Assembly (NCBI GenBank): GCA_005765155.1
Contig: VCCP01000003.1
Span: forward strand, 1,612,001 to 1,676,000
DNA: 64,000 nt
Direction of reading: 5' to 3'
DNA from: Zelopaecilomyces penicillatus
Lineage: Eukaryota > Ascomycota > Sordariomycetes > Hypocreales > Pseudodiploosporaceae
Numbering within the stretch: position 1 is the first letter of the stretch; the number at the start of each line of letters is the position of its first letter. The notes under the pieces were generated by a model. It worked only from the letters and a program-made list of their open reading frames with translations, did no database searches and was not told the DNA's origin. A program made the position numbers and the translations under genes. Below are positions 1 to 12,147 of this stretch, piece by piece.

Positions 1-575
1 TAGTTCTAGTAGCCGTACCATGTGGAGGAAAGCCCACCAACAAGTCAGTCAAGTCGACAGCATGATCGCCGCGACATCCACGGGAGGGGCGCCTCCTCCT
101 TGTGGGCGAAGCGCCGGTCGAAGGGTACTCCCTGAGGTACAGGCTGGCTTTGTTGAGACTAGTCTATGCTTGAGCCCTGGCACCCATCGGTGCGTTCCTA
201 CTCGTAAGTCCCTGTTGGATGCTTGTGCCTGATCTGGGCTACCCAACTGCTCGGTGCGGTAGAGATCCCATGTCAGAAGTTAATAAGAGGCTTGCAAGGC
301 CCTCCAGCCTTATACATAATATGACTTGCCGCCTTCTATCACCTCAGCAAGCATAACTCACGATCTCTCCTTCACCTTCATTTTCTCCATCTGTCATCAT
401 ATCCTCCAACCCATTCTCTCCATCTCCAATAACGCACTTTCTCAAATGTACGCTTTGCCTTGTTTATAAGAAGACGAAGAAGAAAAAGAAAGGACGAGTG
501 AACTTCTCAGCTCTTGATTCGGATCGGGTCCCCGAGAAGCTGTTGCTGTTACCTCATACACTGCTACAACATTAC
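1..575. other. Left-edge intergenic DNA and leader of the UbiA gene
   Basis: I see no gene here. Short open frames on both strands have no recognisable family features. From about 350 to 440 the plus strand is rich in C and T with CTCC/CATC runs, the usual look of a filamentous-fungal promoter or 5' leader, so transcription of the next gene probably begins there. Confidence 0.5.
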
Positions 576-1736
576 ATGACTGTGGTGTTTCTGGCGCTGA
601 AGATGCAGGCCGAGGACCATTGCAGACAGTTGGAGAAAGGATGTGCAGTTCCAGACAGTCGCACTGCCTGTGGCATTGAGTCCGCCCAAAATACCGCCCA
701 TTTGGTACGTTCTCTTCCCCCCTCCCACTTCTCCATGGGCCCCGGCTGGCTACATGGCTGGCCCGTGGCGTGTATGGAAAACCAGTTTGGATGCTACGGT
801 CCATTAGCGGCTCAGAGAGCTGACTGTATTTTTCAGCAACCATCTTTGGCGTTCCACATTAAGACCCTCTTCCTCTTCACGAAGAGCGACTTTAAGACAG
901 TCGTCTTTCCTCAAAGCATATTCGCCATTACAGCCGTCTTGTCTGCGGTGAAGCTCACCACAACAGACAAGGATCACCTGAGTCCAGCAGACATCGTTGA
1001 CCTTGTCTATCGGGTGCCATATATGCTGGCGTGGATATGGCTAAACTTGCTCGTCGAGGACATTGCGAATCAACGACTTGCGGGTTCCATTATCGAAGAT
1101 GCGGTCAACAAGCCCTGGAGGCCCTTGCCATCTAAACGCCTTACTCCTGTGGAGGCACGGACCTGGTTACTTCTCTCCATCGTGGCAGCAGTCGGATTCA
1201 GCGTCGTCATGGGCGGTTTCACACCCAGCATCTGCCTCATGACACTCATCTGGATGTACAACGACCTTGACGGCAGCAACAGTGGCATCTGGATTCGCAA
1301 CGCCCTCAATGCCGGCGGCTTGATGTGCTTCAGCTGGGGCGCTCTCGAAGTGCTTTCGCAAGGCGAACTGTTACCACGAGCCTACATCTGGATCCTGGTT
1401 ACCGGGGGCATCGTTATGACGACGGTCCACGCCCAAGACCTGCCTGACATGGAGGGGGACATTGCACGTGGACGCACAACGATACCGCTGTTGCACGGCG
1501 AGGGCGTGGCTCGAGGATCCCTGGCAGTCATGGTGCTGTTCTGGTCTGCCATCTGCCCGGCCTTTTGGGACGTGTCACCATTGGGGTGGGTGCCGCCCTT
1601 GAGCATTGGTGCCGTCATGGCCAGTCTTTCACTGTGGAGGCGTGGCCAGGAGTGGGATGAAGTGGTCTGGAAGCTTTGGTGTCTTTGGATGGCAGCGACG
1701 TTTGTGCTGCCGATTTTTGCGCTAACGGCTTGTTAG
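576..1736 (+). CDS. UbiA-family integral membrane prenyltransferase / terpene cyclase-like protein
   Basis: Two exons, 576-704 and 837-1736, give about 342 residues. The 132-bp intron starts GTACGT and ends in a CTGAC branch site followed by TTTTTCAG. It is a multiple of three and has no stop, so the frame also reads straight through it. After the N-terminus comes a segment reading FHIKTLFLFTKSDFK, then several hydrophobic helices. The first catalytic region reads NQRLAGSIIEDAVNKPWRP, a fungal variant of the first Asp-rich motif. The second is DLPDMEGDIARGRTTIPL, matching the DxxDxxGD motif. The UbiA superfamily transfers or cyclises prenyl diphosphates in membranes; fungal members include meroterpenoid prenyltransferases and Fma-TC-like sesquiterpene cyclases. 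The substrate cannot be read from sequence. The start at 576 is the first in-frame ATG; a further upstream exon is possible. Its nearest neighbour is an SDR gene 5.6 kb downstream. Confidence 0.8.
   Translation: MTVVFLALKMQAEDHCRQLEKGCAVPDSRTACGIESAQNTAHLVRSLPPSHFSMGPGWLHGWPVACMENQFGCYGPLAAQRADCIFQQPSLAFHIKTLFLFTKSDFKTVVFPQSIFAITAVLSAVKLTTTDKDHLSPADIVDLVYRVPYMLAWIWLNLLVEDIANQRLAGSIIEDAVNKPWRPLPSKRLTPVEARTWLLLSIVAAVGFSVVMGGFTPSICLMTLIWMYNDLDGSNSGIWIRNALNAGGLMCFSWGALEVLSQGELLPRAYIWILVTGGIVMTTVHAQDLPDMEGDIARGRTTIPLLHGEGVARGSLAVMVLFWSAICPAFWDVSPLGWVPPLSIGAVMASLSLWRRGQEWDEVVWKLWCLWMAATFVLPIFALTAC
705..836 (+). other. In-frame intron of the UbiA gene
   Basis: The 132-bp segment has donor GTACGT, a GCTGAC branch site about 12 nt before the end and acceptor TTTTTCAG. 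It contains no stop in the coding frame and its length is divisible by three, so retention would insert 44 residues without breaking the protein. The 44 residues carry no family resemblance, which is why I treat it as an intron. Confidence 0.7.
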
Positions 1737-4700
1737 CGACTGAGCCTGCCTGCAAGCGTGTTTTTTTTGTCTGTTCGTTTATTACCCTTCCTGTTCATTA
1801 TTCAAGGGGATGCCTCGACCTCCCCTGTACATGTAATTATCTTGTATTAATTATCTGCCTTGGTATCAACCAAAGCCTGAATCTAATCGACGACTTTCTG
1901 AAACACACGCAAAGTCCGCTTCATTCCATAACAGTGTGCGTGGCTGCTTGCCAGTCAGCGGAGGGCGGAAGGCACGGCGGAACCCAACAGCTCGCTCCCG
2001 TTGGCACCTGCACCAAAATCCCCAAGGCCCGGACACGGCACCTGCACTAACGCCTGCACGCACTTGCCTTAGTCGCTGCTTCTAGTAGTATTACTTGCCT
2101 TACCTCCCTAGATAGGCACACCGTACTTGCTGATCTGGGGCTTTACGGAACAGCACCAACCACAGATACAGGCTGTATTACTACTATGGAGCCACACACG
2201 TAGGTATTATTATCATATGTGCCGCCACGGGCTTGCCGCCACGGCATTCTGGTGCCACAGCTTGTCCGAGAATAGACCGCAGAAGGCGCGCTGCAGTTCT
2301 CGAAAGCAAAAAAGGGCCTAAAGCGGTCAATTAAGTCTTATGTATCAGGTATTACCACTAAGTACTGTAGATAAGATAGGTACGTACATGTTTGCGTGTA
2401 ATTTCTGTTCCCCGTCTCGTGAGACCAAGCCGCAGCTCGAACACACAAGATGCTCCTTTCTCCTTCACTTCTCGTTGGTCATCACTGGCGGGCCCCACCA
2501 AGAGGCAATGGTGGAATTGGTGGAAAGTAGGCTAATTCATGTCCCCAGCAACTCGGTCAGAAGCCGACATCTAGGCGACAAGAGACATGTCCAAACCAAC
2601 TCGCTGGGACGAGGCATGGGTGCTCAACTCTGCTGGCTTCTGTACATATGCGGCCATCGGGTGACGATGAGCCAAAGGGAAGGGTTCAGTGGTGGCAACA
2701 GCGTTGATAAAGAGGGGTCCGAGGGGCGAGCAACAGGAAAAGGTGTAGTTTTCATTGCTACCATTCACTCGCATTGGGTTAGAATGAATTCAACCCTGCT
2801 TTATTCTGTCAGTTTCGGGAAAGACTTTGCCGACAATACAGCAAGAATTGAATCCTCCATGGAGCACGGTTATGCACTGCGGTCTGTACTAATGCAGTCT
2901 CACCTGGCAGGTGCTTTGGCTTCTCAAGGGCATTTACCGCTGGGCCCTTATGGTGTGTAATGTATAACTTCCTATATAACCCTGAAGACTGACTGTGGTT
3001 CAAGGTGTGGAGTAGGTGAGGGCATAGGCACAAGCAACTGCAACTTCAATAGTGTCTAGTGTTCACACTTGTCACCCTTAAGGCACGCCACCTGCAACAG
3101 AGAAAGGCATCAGGACATGCGCAAGCAGATCAGCGAATCACCAGGCTAGTGTGGTTGATTGAGGTTTGAAGTCTGTGTACTGTCTACGGTTAGTGCTCGA
3201 TGCGCAGATCGTGCTGCGCAGAATTGAGGCACAGCGCTGGCGTAAAGCTCAGTGATGGACCTCTATCTGTGAACCATCTGATCTGTCTAGGTCCGATATT
3301 TATCTCCGAAGTACAGCTTCGTTGAGCAATACTAGATGAATCATGCAAGACCTCGTTGTGGGCAACGACTGATTGTTGCGCTTCGCAAAGGGGTGTGAGG
3401 ACATTCTGCGCCGAAGAGAAACATGCAATATACACCAAAATACCCGTCGCTCAAGCAATGAAAGAGGCACTTGTCCCGAAAAACTCCAAGAAATGGACTT
3501 GACAGATTAGCGGCTCTATGGATCCTAGAAGACACTTGAAAACATGAGAAAAAAACGCCGATTTGAGACACTGAAGAAACATGGCATCAAACAGGCATTG
3601 AATTGGGTTAAGGGGTAGTTCATGGGTTGTAACTAGTCTCACCGATGGTGCTTCCCTTTCTCAGTGCTGTAGGGGTCAGTGGAGAAGCATTCATCTCGCT
3701 CTGTTGCCAAGAGCCCTTGAGTAGACCTAGGGAGGCTTTCAACCGCCTTCAACTGCCAGCCACATCACAAATCAGATGGGGAGTATAGCATGGGACAGAG
3801 CAATAAAACAGTGAACTCAGCGGTCAGTATCATCCTGATAAGGCTCCATTGATGTATAACGGACGGAACTCGTGGACCAGCAGGGAGCCTGGACCAGAAT
3901 CCACTTTGCCAGTGCCCTCCCTGGCTGTCAATCATGAGCACAGGGCACGAAACCGTTGCGGAACTGAGTACCGAAGCTACAAAAGTCAAAGCTGTACACT
4001 TGGACCAAAAAGTAAGGGCATGCTGCTTCTGGCCATGCCAGTGGCAGTTCGGCGGCAACTGGGTCCCCCCATGGTGGTTGTGCCACCACAGCAGCAGAAT
4101 CATTCATAAACACTGGGCCGCATGTCTGGCCCTTTCCGTTTGGACTAGCCCTTGCCGAAGGCCGAGTAGAAATGAACGAGAAGCCAACATAGACACTGAT
4201 TTCCGCATCTACGCAAACTACAGAACCGTCCCTTACTCGTGGGTAATGCACACTAATGATAACCTAACTCCATTCAGAGACAGGTGTGTTACAGCCCTCG
4301 AATGCGCATGTGACGGCAATGATATGTGCGGATTTTGTTTCTGTGTTAGACGCTAATAATTACCATATGACGACAAACGCCAGGCTAGCGGGCTGAATAA
4401 TATTCCCAAACGCCAAAGCGACCTTGGTACAGAAATGGAGAGAGGCTTGAGGTGTGGGGGTGGGGGTGGAAACGTCTTGGCAAGGGGCGATTCTGCCAGA
4501 AAGCGAGACTTCACCACGCAGCTTGCCTCTCCGCTGTTCGGGCCGGTGTTAAAACACGAGGAGCCTCTCAAGCTTCCCATACTTCATAATGATTGCCGAC
4601 TAGAGCGTGCGATGAATATTGAGATGAGATGCATTCAGGGATTTGCGGCATCACCACGTATGTGCACGGAGTGCATGCTACCAGACAAGGATCGATCGTG

Positions 4701-7332
4701 TTGGTTCGACTCGGCTATGCACATATGAGTACACATGTACACACAGACACACACACACCCAGTGCAATGAGGCTAGGAACAGTTCCATTATGTCTGTCCT
4801 ATGGCGTTCATTCTATTGATTGCTTTCAGCTTTGGAACCAGACACTTATACTATGCTCGGGGAAGTAGATATAGAGTAGTGCCCGGTTTTGGTACATCTC
4901 GATACAGCACACACATGCAGAGATGCACTGAGCCTCATGCAGTGCAGAGAGCACCCTTTTGAGTTTTGCCGTCCAAGCGTTCCCCAGTCAAGGCGGGCCG
5001 TTCACAGACAGCTCACTAGCTTACCTTGGGCAAATAGATCATCTGCCTATAACAAAGCTTTCTATATGTAACAGCACTGGACCTGAGCAAGTCCAAGCCT
5101 ACCCTATCTTGCCCATGCGATTTCAGATTTGCTGTGCATCAACAGGTTACACTCCCAGTTGTTTCAACCAAATGCCGTCTGGAAAGAAACATGGGCAGAC
5201 CCTTCAGACAACAGGTTGGTGCCCAATGATGCCCTCCTGGAACCGACAGCGACACTATAATTCGTCTTTTAAGACCGTGAACTTGACGATACTAGGCCCT
5301 AGGTGGTGCAATGGTGATATCAGCTTTCTCATATTAAGTACTAGCAGAAGAATATGTACCCTCGTATAGCAGTTCAATCATGGATAGAAAATGAAGCCGG
5401 CAAGTACCTAACTTGAAACTTAATTGCAGGTTGGATTTAGTTGGTGTTTAGGACGCCGGGGTGGGCCGCGGTCAATGCGGCCTTGCAATGACAGTGCAGT
5501 GCAGGTGCCGATGCAGGCTTGCCGCCGACGGACCAGACGGTAATGTGCAGTGTTTTACTGCTAAGCACCTGTGTTGTCATTAAATTTAGTAGTCTGTACT
5601 CCGGAAACTGGTTCCCGTCCTTGTAGGCCGTAATGCCCCGTAATTGGCGTGCCATCGTCCTTTGTGTGCATATCTAGGCAGGTGCAGGGAACATGTCAGG
5701 ATGAACCTGCCAACCTGCCAACCTGTCTTCTCAAGACAGCCAGCCCTAGCAAAGACAGCAGCCCCGCCATCCGTGCCCTTCTCACCCACCATCGAAATTA
5801 CGGTAATTATCTAATCCTGTGTCAATCCGTGCCCGAGCCTCATCATCCATCATCGTTGTGGTTGTCTCCAGCGGCATTGGCAATCACAGCCACAAAGCCA
5901 TTGAAGTGTGATGCAGCCAACTGGACCATCTCCGCCCGACGCCTCTGGGGGGGGGGGAGGGTGTCTCTGTAAGAAGAACTGAGGTCATTGTGGCGCCCGC
6001 TAAACTGAGAGTTCGAAATGTGGTTGTCAGGTAAGACAGCAGACAGACGATCACCCACTAGGCGCCAGAAGCCAACCAAACTGGGGTAGTCAGGCACACG
6101 AAGCCAAGCACGACGGGGCGCGAGGCAAATTCCACCAATCTACCCACTGATCTTCAATGAATCATGGCAATCACTTTATTTCAGTACGGGCTATGCTTAG
6201 TTTGGCGCTTACGCTTTCTTTTTCCTTTGATGGGCTCTTCAGAAGCCAACGATAATTGGCAGGCGAGAGAGAGATTGAGGGAGAGAGGACAAGAGAGAGA
6301 GACAAGGCAGGAACTTGCCAGAGTCGAGACCAGAAATCGATTTCAACAGGGCTGGCGTGCCCTCAGAATCACGCTCACGCCATCAATTGCATCAACTGCA
6401 TCAACTGCGCTTTCTGGCCAAAACAGTTACTATGTGCTCACTATCAAATGGGTTGTAATTGCAGTCAATGCCTATACCCCCCCTCCCAGTGGCCCAGCTG
6501 CTTGAGCCAGCCTGTGGTTGTTTTCTGGTGTGCCTGGCGTCTCCATACTCCAACCCCCCTGCGGTGCTCGCAGCCTTGAAGTGTTCCATCTTCAAAGCGA
6601 AAGCATCATCTCAAGAGACGCTGTACATTGTGCTCAGGCTTCCCAGGACGAGGTCTAACAACAAACTACATGGGACATTATTAGATGGAATGGCCTCGAC
6701 TGCTGTCTCGTGTGGGTGTATGAGTGACCACACCAACATGAGCTATCCGATCCTGCCCCTATTCCGGACCGGTCTGAGTTGGTTGAATGCACATATATTA
6801 ACTCAGTCCGAATAACTACTTATTGCTACGCCATCCTAGGCAGAAGCACCCTCCATATTTGAGCCAACCAACGTTTCTGTCATCCCCATCCACCTCCATT
6901 TCCCATTTGTTAACCGCCATCCGCCATCCGCTATCCGTCACACATCCTTTGCCATCCACAACACCCCCAAGTTGGATCTGGAAACGTTCCATAAGCCAGA
7001 CCAGGCCAAGCCAAGCCAAGCCTCACCCTTTCATCCTTTAACAGTTATCCCCCCCAGATCGATCCTATTACTAAAACACCTACTACAAAGGCGTTTCCCC
7101 TCTCCTCTCCAAGCCCATCAAGCCTCACCCCTCCACACCCATCCTTCACCCCGCTCCCCCCCTTCCGCCACCTTCGCCAATCGCCCTCACTTCGGCCGAG
7201 CAGCGCATGCGCACATTTCACTGCACACGCATATCTGCCTCGCACCGCATTATCACACGGCCATTGGACACTACTGATCGCCTAACAATACCTTCCTTCT
7301 TCTCACTTGCTTCTACGACTTAGATTCCAATC
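1737..7332. other. 5.6-kb intergenic region
   Basis: No coding region can be supported. The longest frame, 2340-2960 on the plus strand, has no domain, no plausible splice partners and ordinary non-coding composition. Features seen are a poly-G run near 5948-5957, an imperfect GAGA-rich stretch near 6268-6303 and, from about 6850 to 7320, a CT-rich, CATCC-rich segment that is the likely promoter and leader of the SDR gene. No transposase remnants or terminal repeats were recognised. Confidence 0.5.
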
Positions 7333-8414
7333 ATGACGACTGCCCCCCTCACCTGGTTTGTCACTGGCTGCTCAAGCGGCTTTGGCGAGGCACTTGTTCG
7401 ACAACTGCGCGCAGCTGGTGACAATGTTATTGCCACGGGCCGCAACGCCGCCACCAAACTCAACCATCTGGCTGAGACGGGTGCCACAATCCTCGACCTC
7501 GACGTCACGGCGTCGGTCCCGGATATTGAGTCTAAAATTAACGAAGCTTGGGACATCTACCCTGGCGGCATAGACGTTGTTGTAAACAATGCTGGATTCA
7601 TTCTCAGCGGAGCCATTGAAGAACTCACGTAAGCAATACGAGACTCCTTTTTTTATGCCCAAGAACAATACTGATTGATCCGTGTCTCACTGCCCAAAAT
7701 ATAGGCAGCAGGATATGGAGGACTCTCTCAAGACTAACTTCCACGGACCACTAAACATTACCCGGGCTATCCTGCCCAAGCTCCGGGCCAAGGGCACAGG
7801 CACTCTGCTGTACGTCAGCTCCCAGGCGGCATGGCACTCAGACCCAAGCGCCGCGTGCTACTGTGCGGCCAAGTTTGCTCTTGAGGGTATGTTTTTCTTG
7901 TCTCTCTACGGATGCCGTGGCCCCCGTGTCTTGCATGGCGGGATGGAATATGCACCTTCTTTCTTTACTTCTTTTCTTCCCTTGAAAAGCCCATGATTCC
8001 TGACACACAATCACCATATTTTTAGGCGCCGTTGAATGCCTCTCAAAAGAGCTTGCGATTTTCAGTCCCGCCCTCAAAGTGCTCATGGTCGAGCCGGGCT
8101 ATTTCCGCACTAATGTATTTAGCAACATTAATCATGTGGAGCCGCGCGTCCCGGACTATGCTCAGTTCAATGCCGGAGTCCGGCAGTTTGAGGCTAGTTT
8201 GGTCGGCAACGAGCCTGGAGATGCGGAGAAGGGCGTTGCGCGCATGATTGAGCTAGTCAAGGGGACTGGAATGGCCGCGGGTAAGAGTGTTCCACTGCGG
8301 ATCCCTCTCGGCACTGACGGATGGGAGAGGGTCAAAGCGAAGTGTGTTGAGACTTTGAAGATCTGTGAGGAATGGGAAGAGGTCTCCAAGAGCACTGACT
8401 TTGTTCAAGGATGA
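7333..8414 (+). CDS. Classical short-chain dehydrogenase/reductase (SDR)
   Basis: Three exons, 7333-7628, 7705-7886 and 8026-8414, give 288 residues. Introns of 76 and 139 bp join in frame (phases 2 and 1). The Rossmann nucleotide-binding motif TGCSSGFG lies near residue 11, the structural NNAG motif near residue 86, an active-site Ser in YVSSQAAW, and the catalytic YxxxK as YCAAK. The LMVEPGYFRT segment is the conserved proline-glycine turn after the active site. Classical SDRs are NAD(P)-dependent oxidoreductases of about 250-300 residues; this one resembles the 17-beta-HSD-like fungal group. Its substrate is unknown. It is presumably cytosolic, with no signal peptide or membrane helix. It converges with the acyltransferase gene downstream, and both could serve a secondary pathway, but nothing in the sequence proves this. 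Confidence 0.9.
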
Positions 8415-8878
8415 GTTGGGTAGTTTAGGCTAAATTATAGCCATGGCAGAATATTGTAATCAAGAAACTACTAAATCAGCCAGCCAGTAATGATGTGTGG
8501 TTACACGCAAATGTATAATGATTGTGGTGATACGTTGCTAGATGCCAGCCGAGGGCCGGTGTTTGTGTGTGTTTTATCTTGAAGTGCGACGATTGTTTCA
8601 GCAAAGAGGGTTAGGTGGGGGTCGAGAAACTAGGATGAGATGGACAAGACTAGTAATGCCGAGGCCGGCAAAACCATGCATGTCTTTGCATACCGTCTGA
8701 ATGTGAATTATGATGCCTGATGACGAAGTGGTTTCCATCTGTTTCAGACAAGGAAAGGAATGCATTCGGTGGACAAATACGGATGGATAGTTTCCAAATG
8801 GAGCCATCTAGTCAGTGGATATGAAACCGTCTTCCTGACTACTGGCTGTAATGTATGAATGATGCACGAGCACCATGT

Positions 8879-8917
<39 letters not shown>

Positions 8918-9356
8918 TGTAGACTTTATTTAGTAATGACTTATTGAAATTAATATCCAAGACAAGACTTGTTCGTTTGTGGGAATTGCAGACATTTTCG
9001 CATTTGGTAATTACACAATACTAAAAAAGATGCTAACTAGGCCGAAATAAGATACAAGCTAAAGAGGAAACAAGTGTGTGTGTCTTTCTAGAGAATAGTT
9101 CGTTCGTAGTAGGTTCTCTGTCTCAACCCCGGACCCTGGCTCATCATCTAGCTCGTCTTGCCGCCCTTTCTTCGCAAAGTCGGTAGAGCTGCATTGAGGT
9201 TTGGTGGTAGATTGTTTTTCTTTTCTTTTGGAAGAAATCTCGATGAAGGGGGTTGTTGTGGCGGGGATCAATTTCTCGGGTGATTTGATATCAAGAGCGA
9301 GAAAGAGAGAGAGAGAGTCATGAATGGCTGATAGACTCATGGACTAGGGTTGACTA
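8415..9356. other. Convergent 3' region between SDR and acyltransferase genes
   Basis: This spacer holds the 3' ends of two converging genes. I see no further coding region. It contains a (AG)16 microsatellite at 8883-8914 and a shorter GAGA run at about 9300-9317. Confidence 0.5.
8883..8914. repeat. (AG)16 microsatellite
   Basis: Sixteen uninterrupted AG dinucleotides lie in the spacer between the SDR and acyltransferase genes. Confidence 0.95.
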
Positions 9357-10942
9357 CTAGTTGATGCCGAGACCATGGAGAAGCTCTGCTTCCATCTTCC
9401 TTAGTACATCGCGCACAAAGTCGCCATCGTAGTAGCTGGTGTTGAAGCTGCCTTGGAGAGTCATCTGGTCCCGAAACGTCCAGAGATGGCACTGCAGCGT
9501 GCGCGGGAGCATCTGCGTGCCCATCCACATACCAGCAACTTCCACCACGCCGTCATTAGCATTGGTGTAAGCATACTCGCGCTGAATGTACTTCTCCACA
9601 ACACCCAGGCTGCTCAGATCCGGGTTCTGCGTCGGCGGCAGCTCGGGTGGCGGCGGCGTGGTGTGGAGGATCGTCGTGCGGCGAACCAGCGGCGCCGCCA
9701 CCTCCACCATGCTGACAGGCCGGCCGTCAGCATCCGTCGTAAGCTGCGTAAAGTCCTGGCCGTAAGCGGCTGCGAGCTCTGCGAGGACCTCGTCGAAGCT
9801 CTTGGCTGCAACGTCGGCAACACACACAGCCAGGCCGGAGACGAAGACGCCGACGGCGTACTCGGCGCTATAGGCGGGCTGGGGTAGTAACCGGCGCAGG
9901 TCGATGGGGAAGAAGCTCATGTAGCACTTGGCGAGAGGGTGTTGCGCATACGTGGCCGCAACGCGAATGATAGCCGCGTGGACGGCGCTGGGGACGCTCA
10001 CGGCTCGGGCTTTACATGCAGCGACGACAGCGGCCGTAGATGCAGCGCTGAGGATGATTGTCTCGCGGCCGCTGTCACCAGGAATAGCAGTCTCCGAGCC
10101 CTGTCGTGTAGGCAAAGCGATGCTCGGTGCGCCTCTAACAGCCTGGCCGACGATGCCATCTGCAGCGGCGATTAAGTGCGCGGGCGTTGTAGCCTCGTCT
10201 ACGTAGGAGTTACCAACGTCGTCAAGGCTTGGGGTGTGTACACCACGCGCGGCGGGCGAGGTGTACGACTCAAGAGGCACGTCGAGGCCTAGACTCAGCA
10301 CAGAGGCAAGCGCTTCCATGAAGCTATGGCCGAGCATGAGCATGCCGATGCCGTCGATACGCCAGTGAGGTGAGCGGATGAAGAGCTCGTTGGTAGAGGG
10401 TAACCAGTGGCATGTGGCGGTGCCGGTTGCGAGCATGCCGGCGAATAGATCATTAGAGCTGGTTGCCGAGGCCGTTGCCGATGCCGCGTGGCAGCTGTTA
10501 TCCTCATCACCATTATTATTCGTCTTTATCTTTGTCTTCTTGGTTTGAGCAAAAAAGGTCTGTGAAGCCCAAGCTTCCGGGTCAAACGGCTCAACAGTCA
10601 GGAAGAAGGCGGTTTTGCCTGCGGTGTCCGGTCCGGCAGGCCGCTGACTTACGGAGCCGGTGAGAGCGGGGTGTAGCCGGCCGATAAGCTGCCAGGCACG
10701 CCGGAGAAAGGGTTCCGGATCCGGGATGGCGGCGGCGGCGGCGGTGGTGGTGGTTATAGCGGTGTCTTCACTCCTCCGGTGGCTGTCACCGCTCAGACTG
10801 GGTCGGCGGCGGTGATCGGGGAAGTTGAGGCGCAAAGATAGCGTAATGGCCCAGTGCTCGCGGCCGACGGGAGCACCGGCATCACTGACGAATTTGAAAA
10901 AGGTCTCGATGGTATCGAGGCGACGGCACTTTGTCACAGTTG

Positions 10943-10973
<31 letters not shown>

Positions 10974-11126
10974 GGTGCTGCCAGTGCTGTCGGCGGCTTC
11001 AACAATGACATCGCCGCCGCCGCCGACTTTACCGCTGGGGCCACTGGATAGAGGCAACACCTTGGTCCAGGCCAAAGAAGGCGTCTGTGGCGCCCGGGAC
11101 ACGGGTGAGGTTTCGGCAGATGGCAT
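9357..11126 (-). CDS. Condensation-type CoA-dependent acyltransferase-like protein
   Basis: A single exon of 589 residues starting at 11126. The motif HWRIDGIG near residue 254 corresponds to the HxxxDG catalytic motif of the chloramphenicol acetyltransferase/condensation superfamily. The C-terminal part, reading LQCHLWTFRDQMTLQ followed by FNTSYYD, matches the end of fungal acetyltransferases of the trichothecene 15-O-acetyltransferase (Tri3-like) and alcohol acyltransferase type. Such enzymes move an acyl group from CoA to a hydroxyl or amine of a small molecule. No BAHD DFGWG motif was seen. The N-terminal 60 residues are low complexity and include ten consecutive Asn; Thr/Ala-rich and Asn/Lys-rich inserts interrupt the body. 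It converges with the SDR gene. The acyl acceptor is unknown. Confidence 0.75.
10943..10974. repeat. (GTT)n trinucleotide repeat encoding poly-Asn
   Basis: About ten GTT units on the plus strand, read as AAC on the minus strand, give ten Asn residues at positions 52-61 of the acyltransferase-like protein. Length variation between strains would not shift the frame. Confidence 0.9.
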
Positions 11127-12147
11127 TTGTGCTCTTGCCGTAAGGAATGGAGGGAAAGGGGGGGGGGGATAGGTTTGGGGTAGGTTTGGAGAAAAAAAGA
11201 GGACCAGCGACTATGAGTGATTCGTTCGAGCGAGCAGTAGCAAATGCAGTTGAGTGTGTATGTGTGTCTGTGTGCGTATTCTGGCGTTTAAAACAGTCCA
11301 AATAGCAAAATACAATGATAACGCTGGGGCCTGACTCTTCGTCTGGTCGTGTCGTGTGAGTCCTTTGGGTGTACCTGTCTGTGGTGGGTATGATTTGTGT
11401 CTCAGCCAGTCAGTCTATTCCGCCTGGTCTCAACTCTCGTTACTGGACCTGGACTAATTAATAGCAGCCAGTCTTATCAAAGGGTGTTTTCCCCCGCCTT
11501 TTTTTTACCGCGTTAAGTGGGAGTTTTTTTAATGGCGCCTTTAAAGAATTAGGCCTTGCTCTCTTCTTTTTGCTTTGAGAGAATAGCGGCTGCGGGCACG
11601 TGTTTGTTTGTCCGTTTTTGGTGTTCCCAACGAGAGAGAAAAAAAGAGAAGAAGAACGGGGGGGGAGGTTAGATTAGACCGGGGATCGGACCCTGAACAA
11701 GGAAGCCACAGCCGGAGTTGAGAGGATGATGGGATGAGAGGGCGGGGTTCCGCGCTGCTGTAACCTCGTGGTGTTGATTTAGAAAAGGGACGGATTCTGG
11801 TGTTTGGACGTTTCAGGTTACCGGTGTTTGTCTAGAGGGGAAGAAGAGAGGGAGAAGGGAATTGGCGGAGGTAGATAAAAGATGAGTTGAATGATGTTAT
11901 GTTACACGAAAGCGTGTGTGTCTGTGTCAAGTCTGTGGGTGGAGTTTGGGTGTGAAGTCTGTTTGGTGAAGGTTGAATGTGAATGTCGTGGGAATTTGGG
12001 CAACGGTCCGTTATTCCGAGAATTAAGCTTGTGTCATCAATATAGATGGCAGCTTTGGGAATATTGCCCGTCAAAGGAAAATGTGTGTGTGGTGGTGGTG
12101 GTGGTGGTGGTATGTGCGTTGGTTGCTGGTTGAGGGTGTCTGTAACA

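Noticed and set aside
498..575. GTG-initiated extension of the UbiA frame
   Set aside because: GTG is not a usual start in fungal nuclear genes, and the upstream codons have no family resemblance. The first in-frame ATG is at 576.
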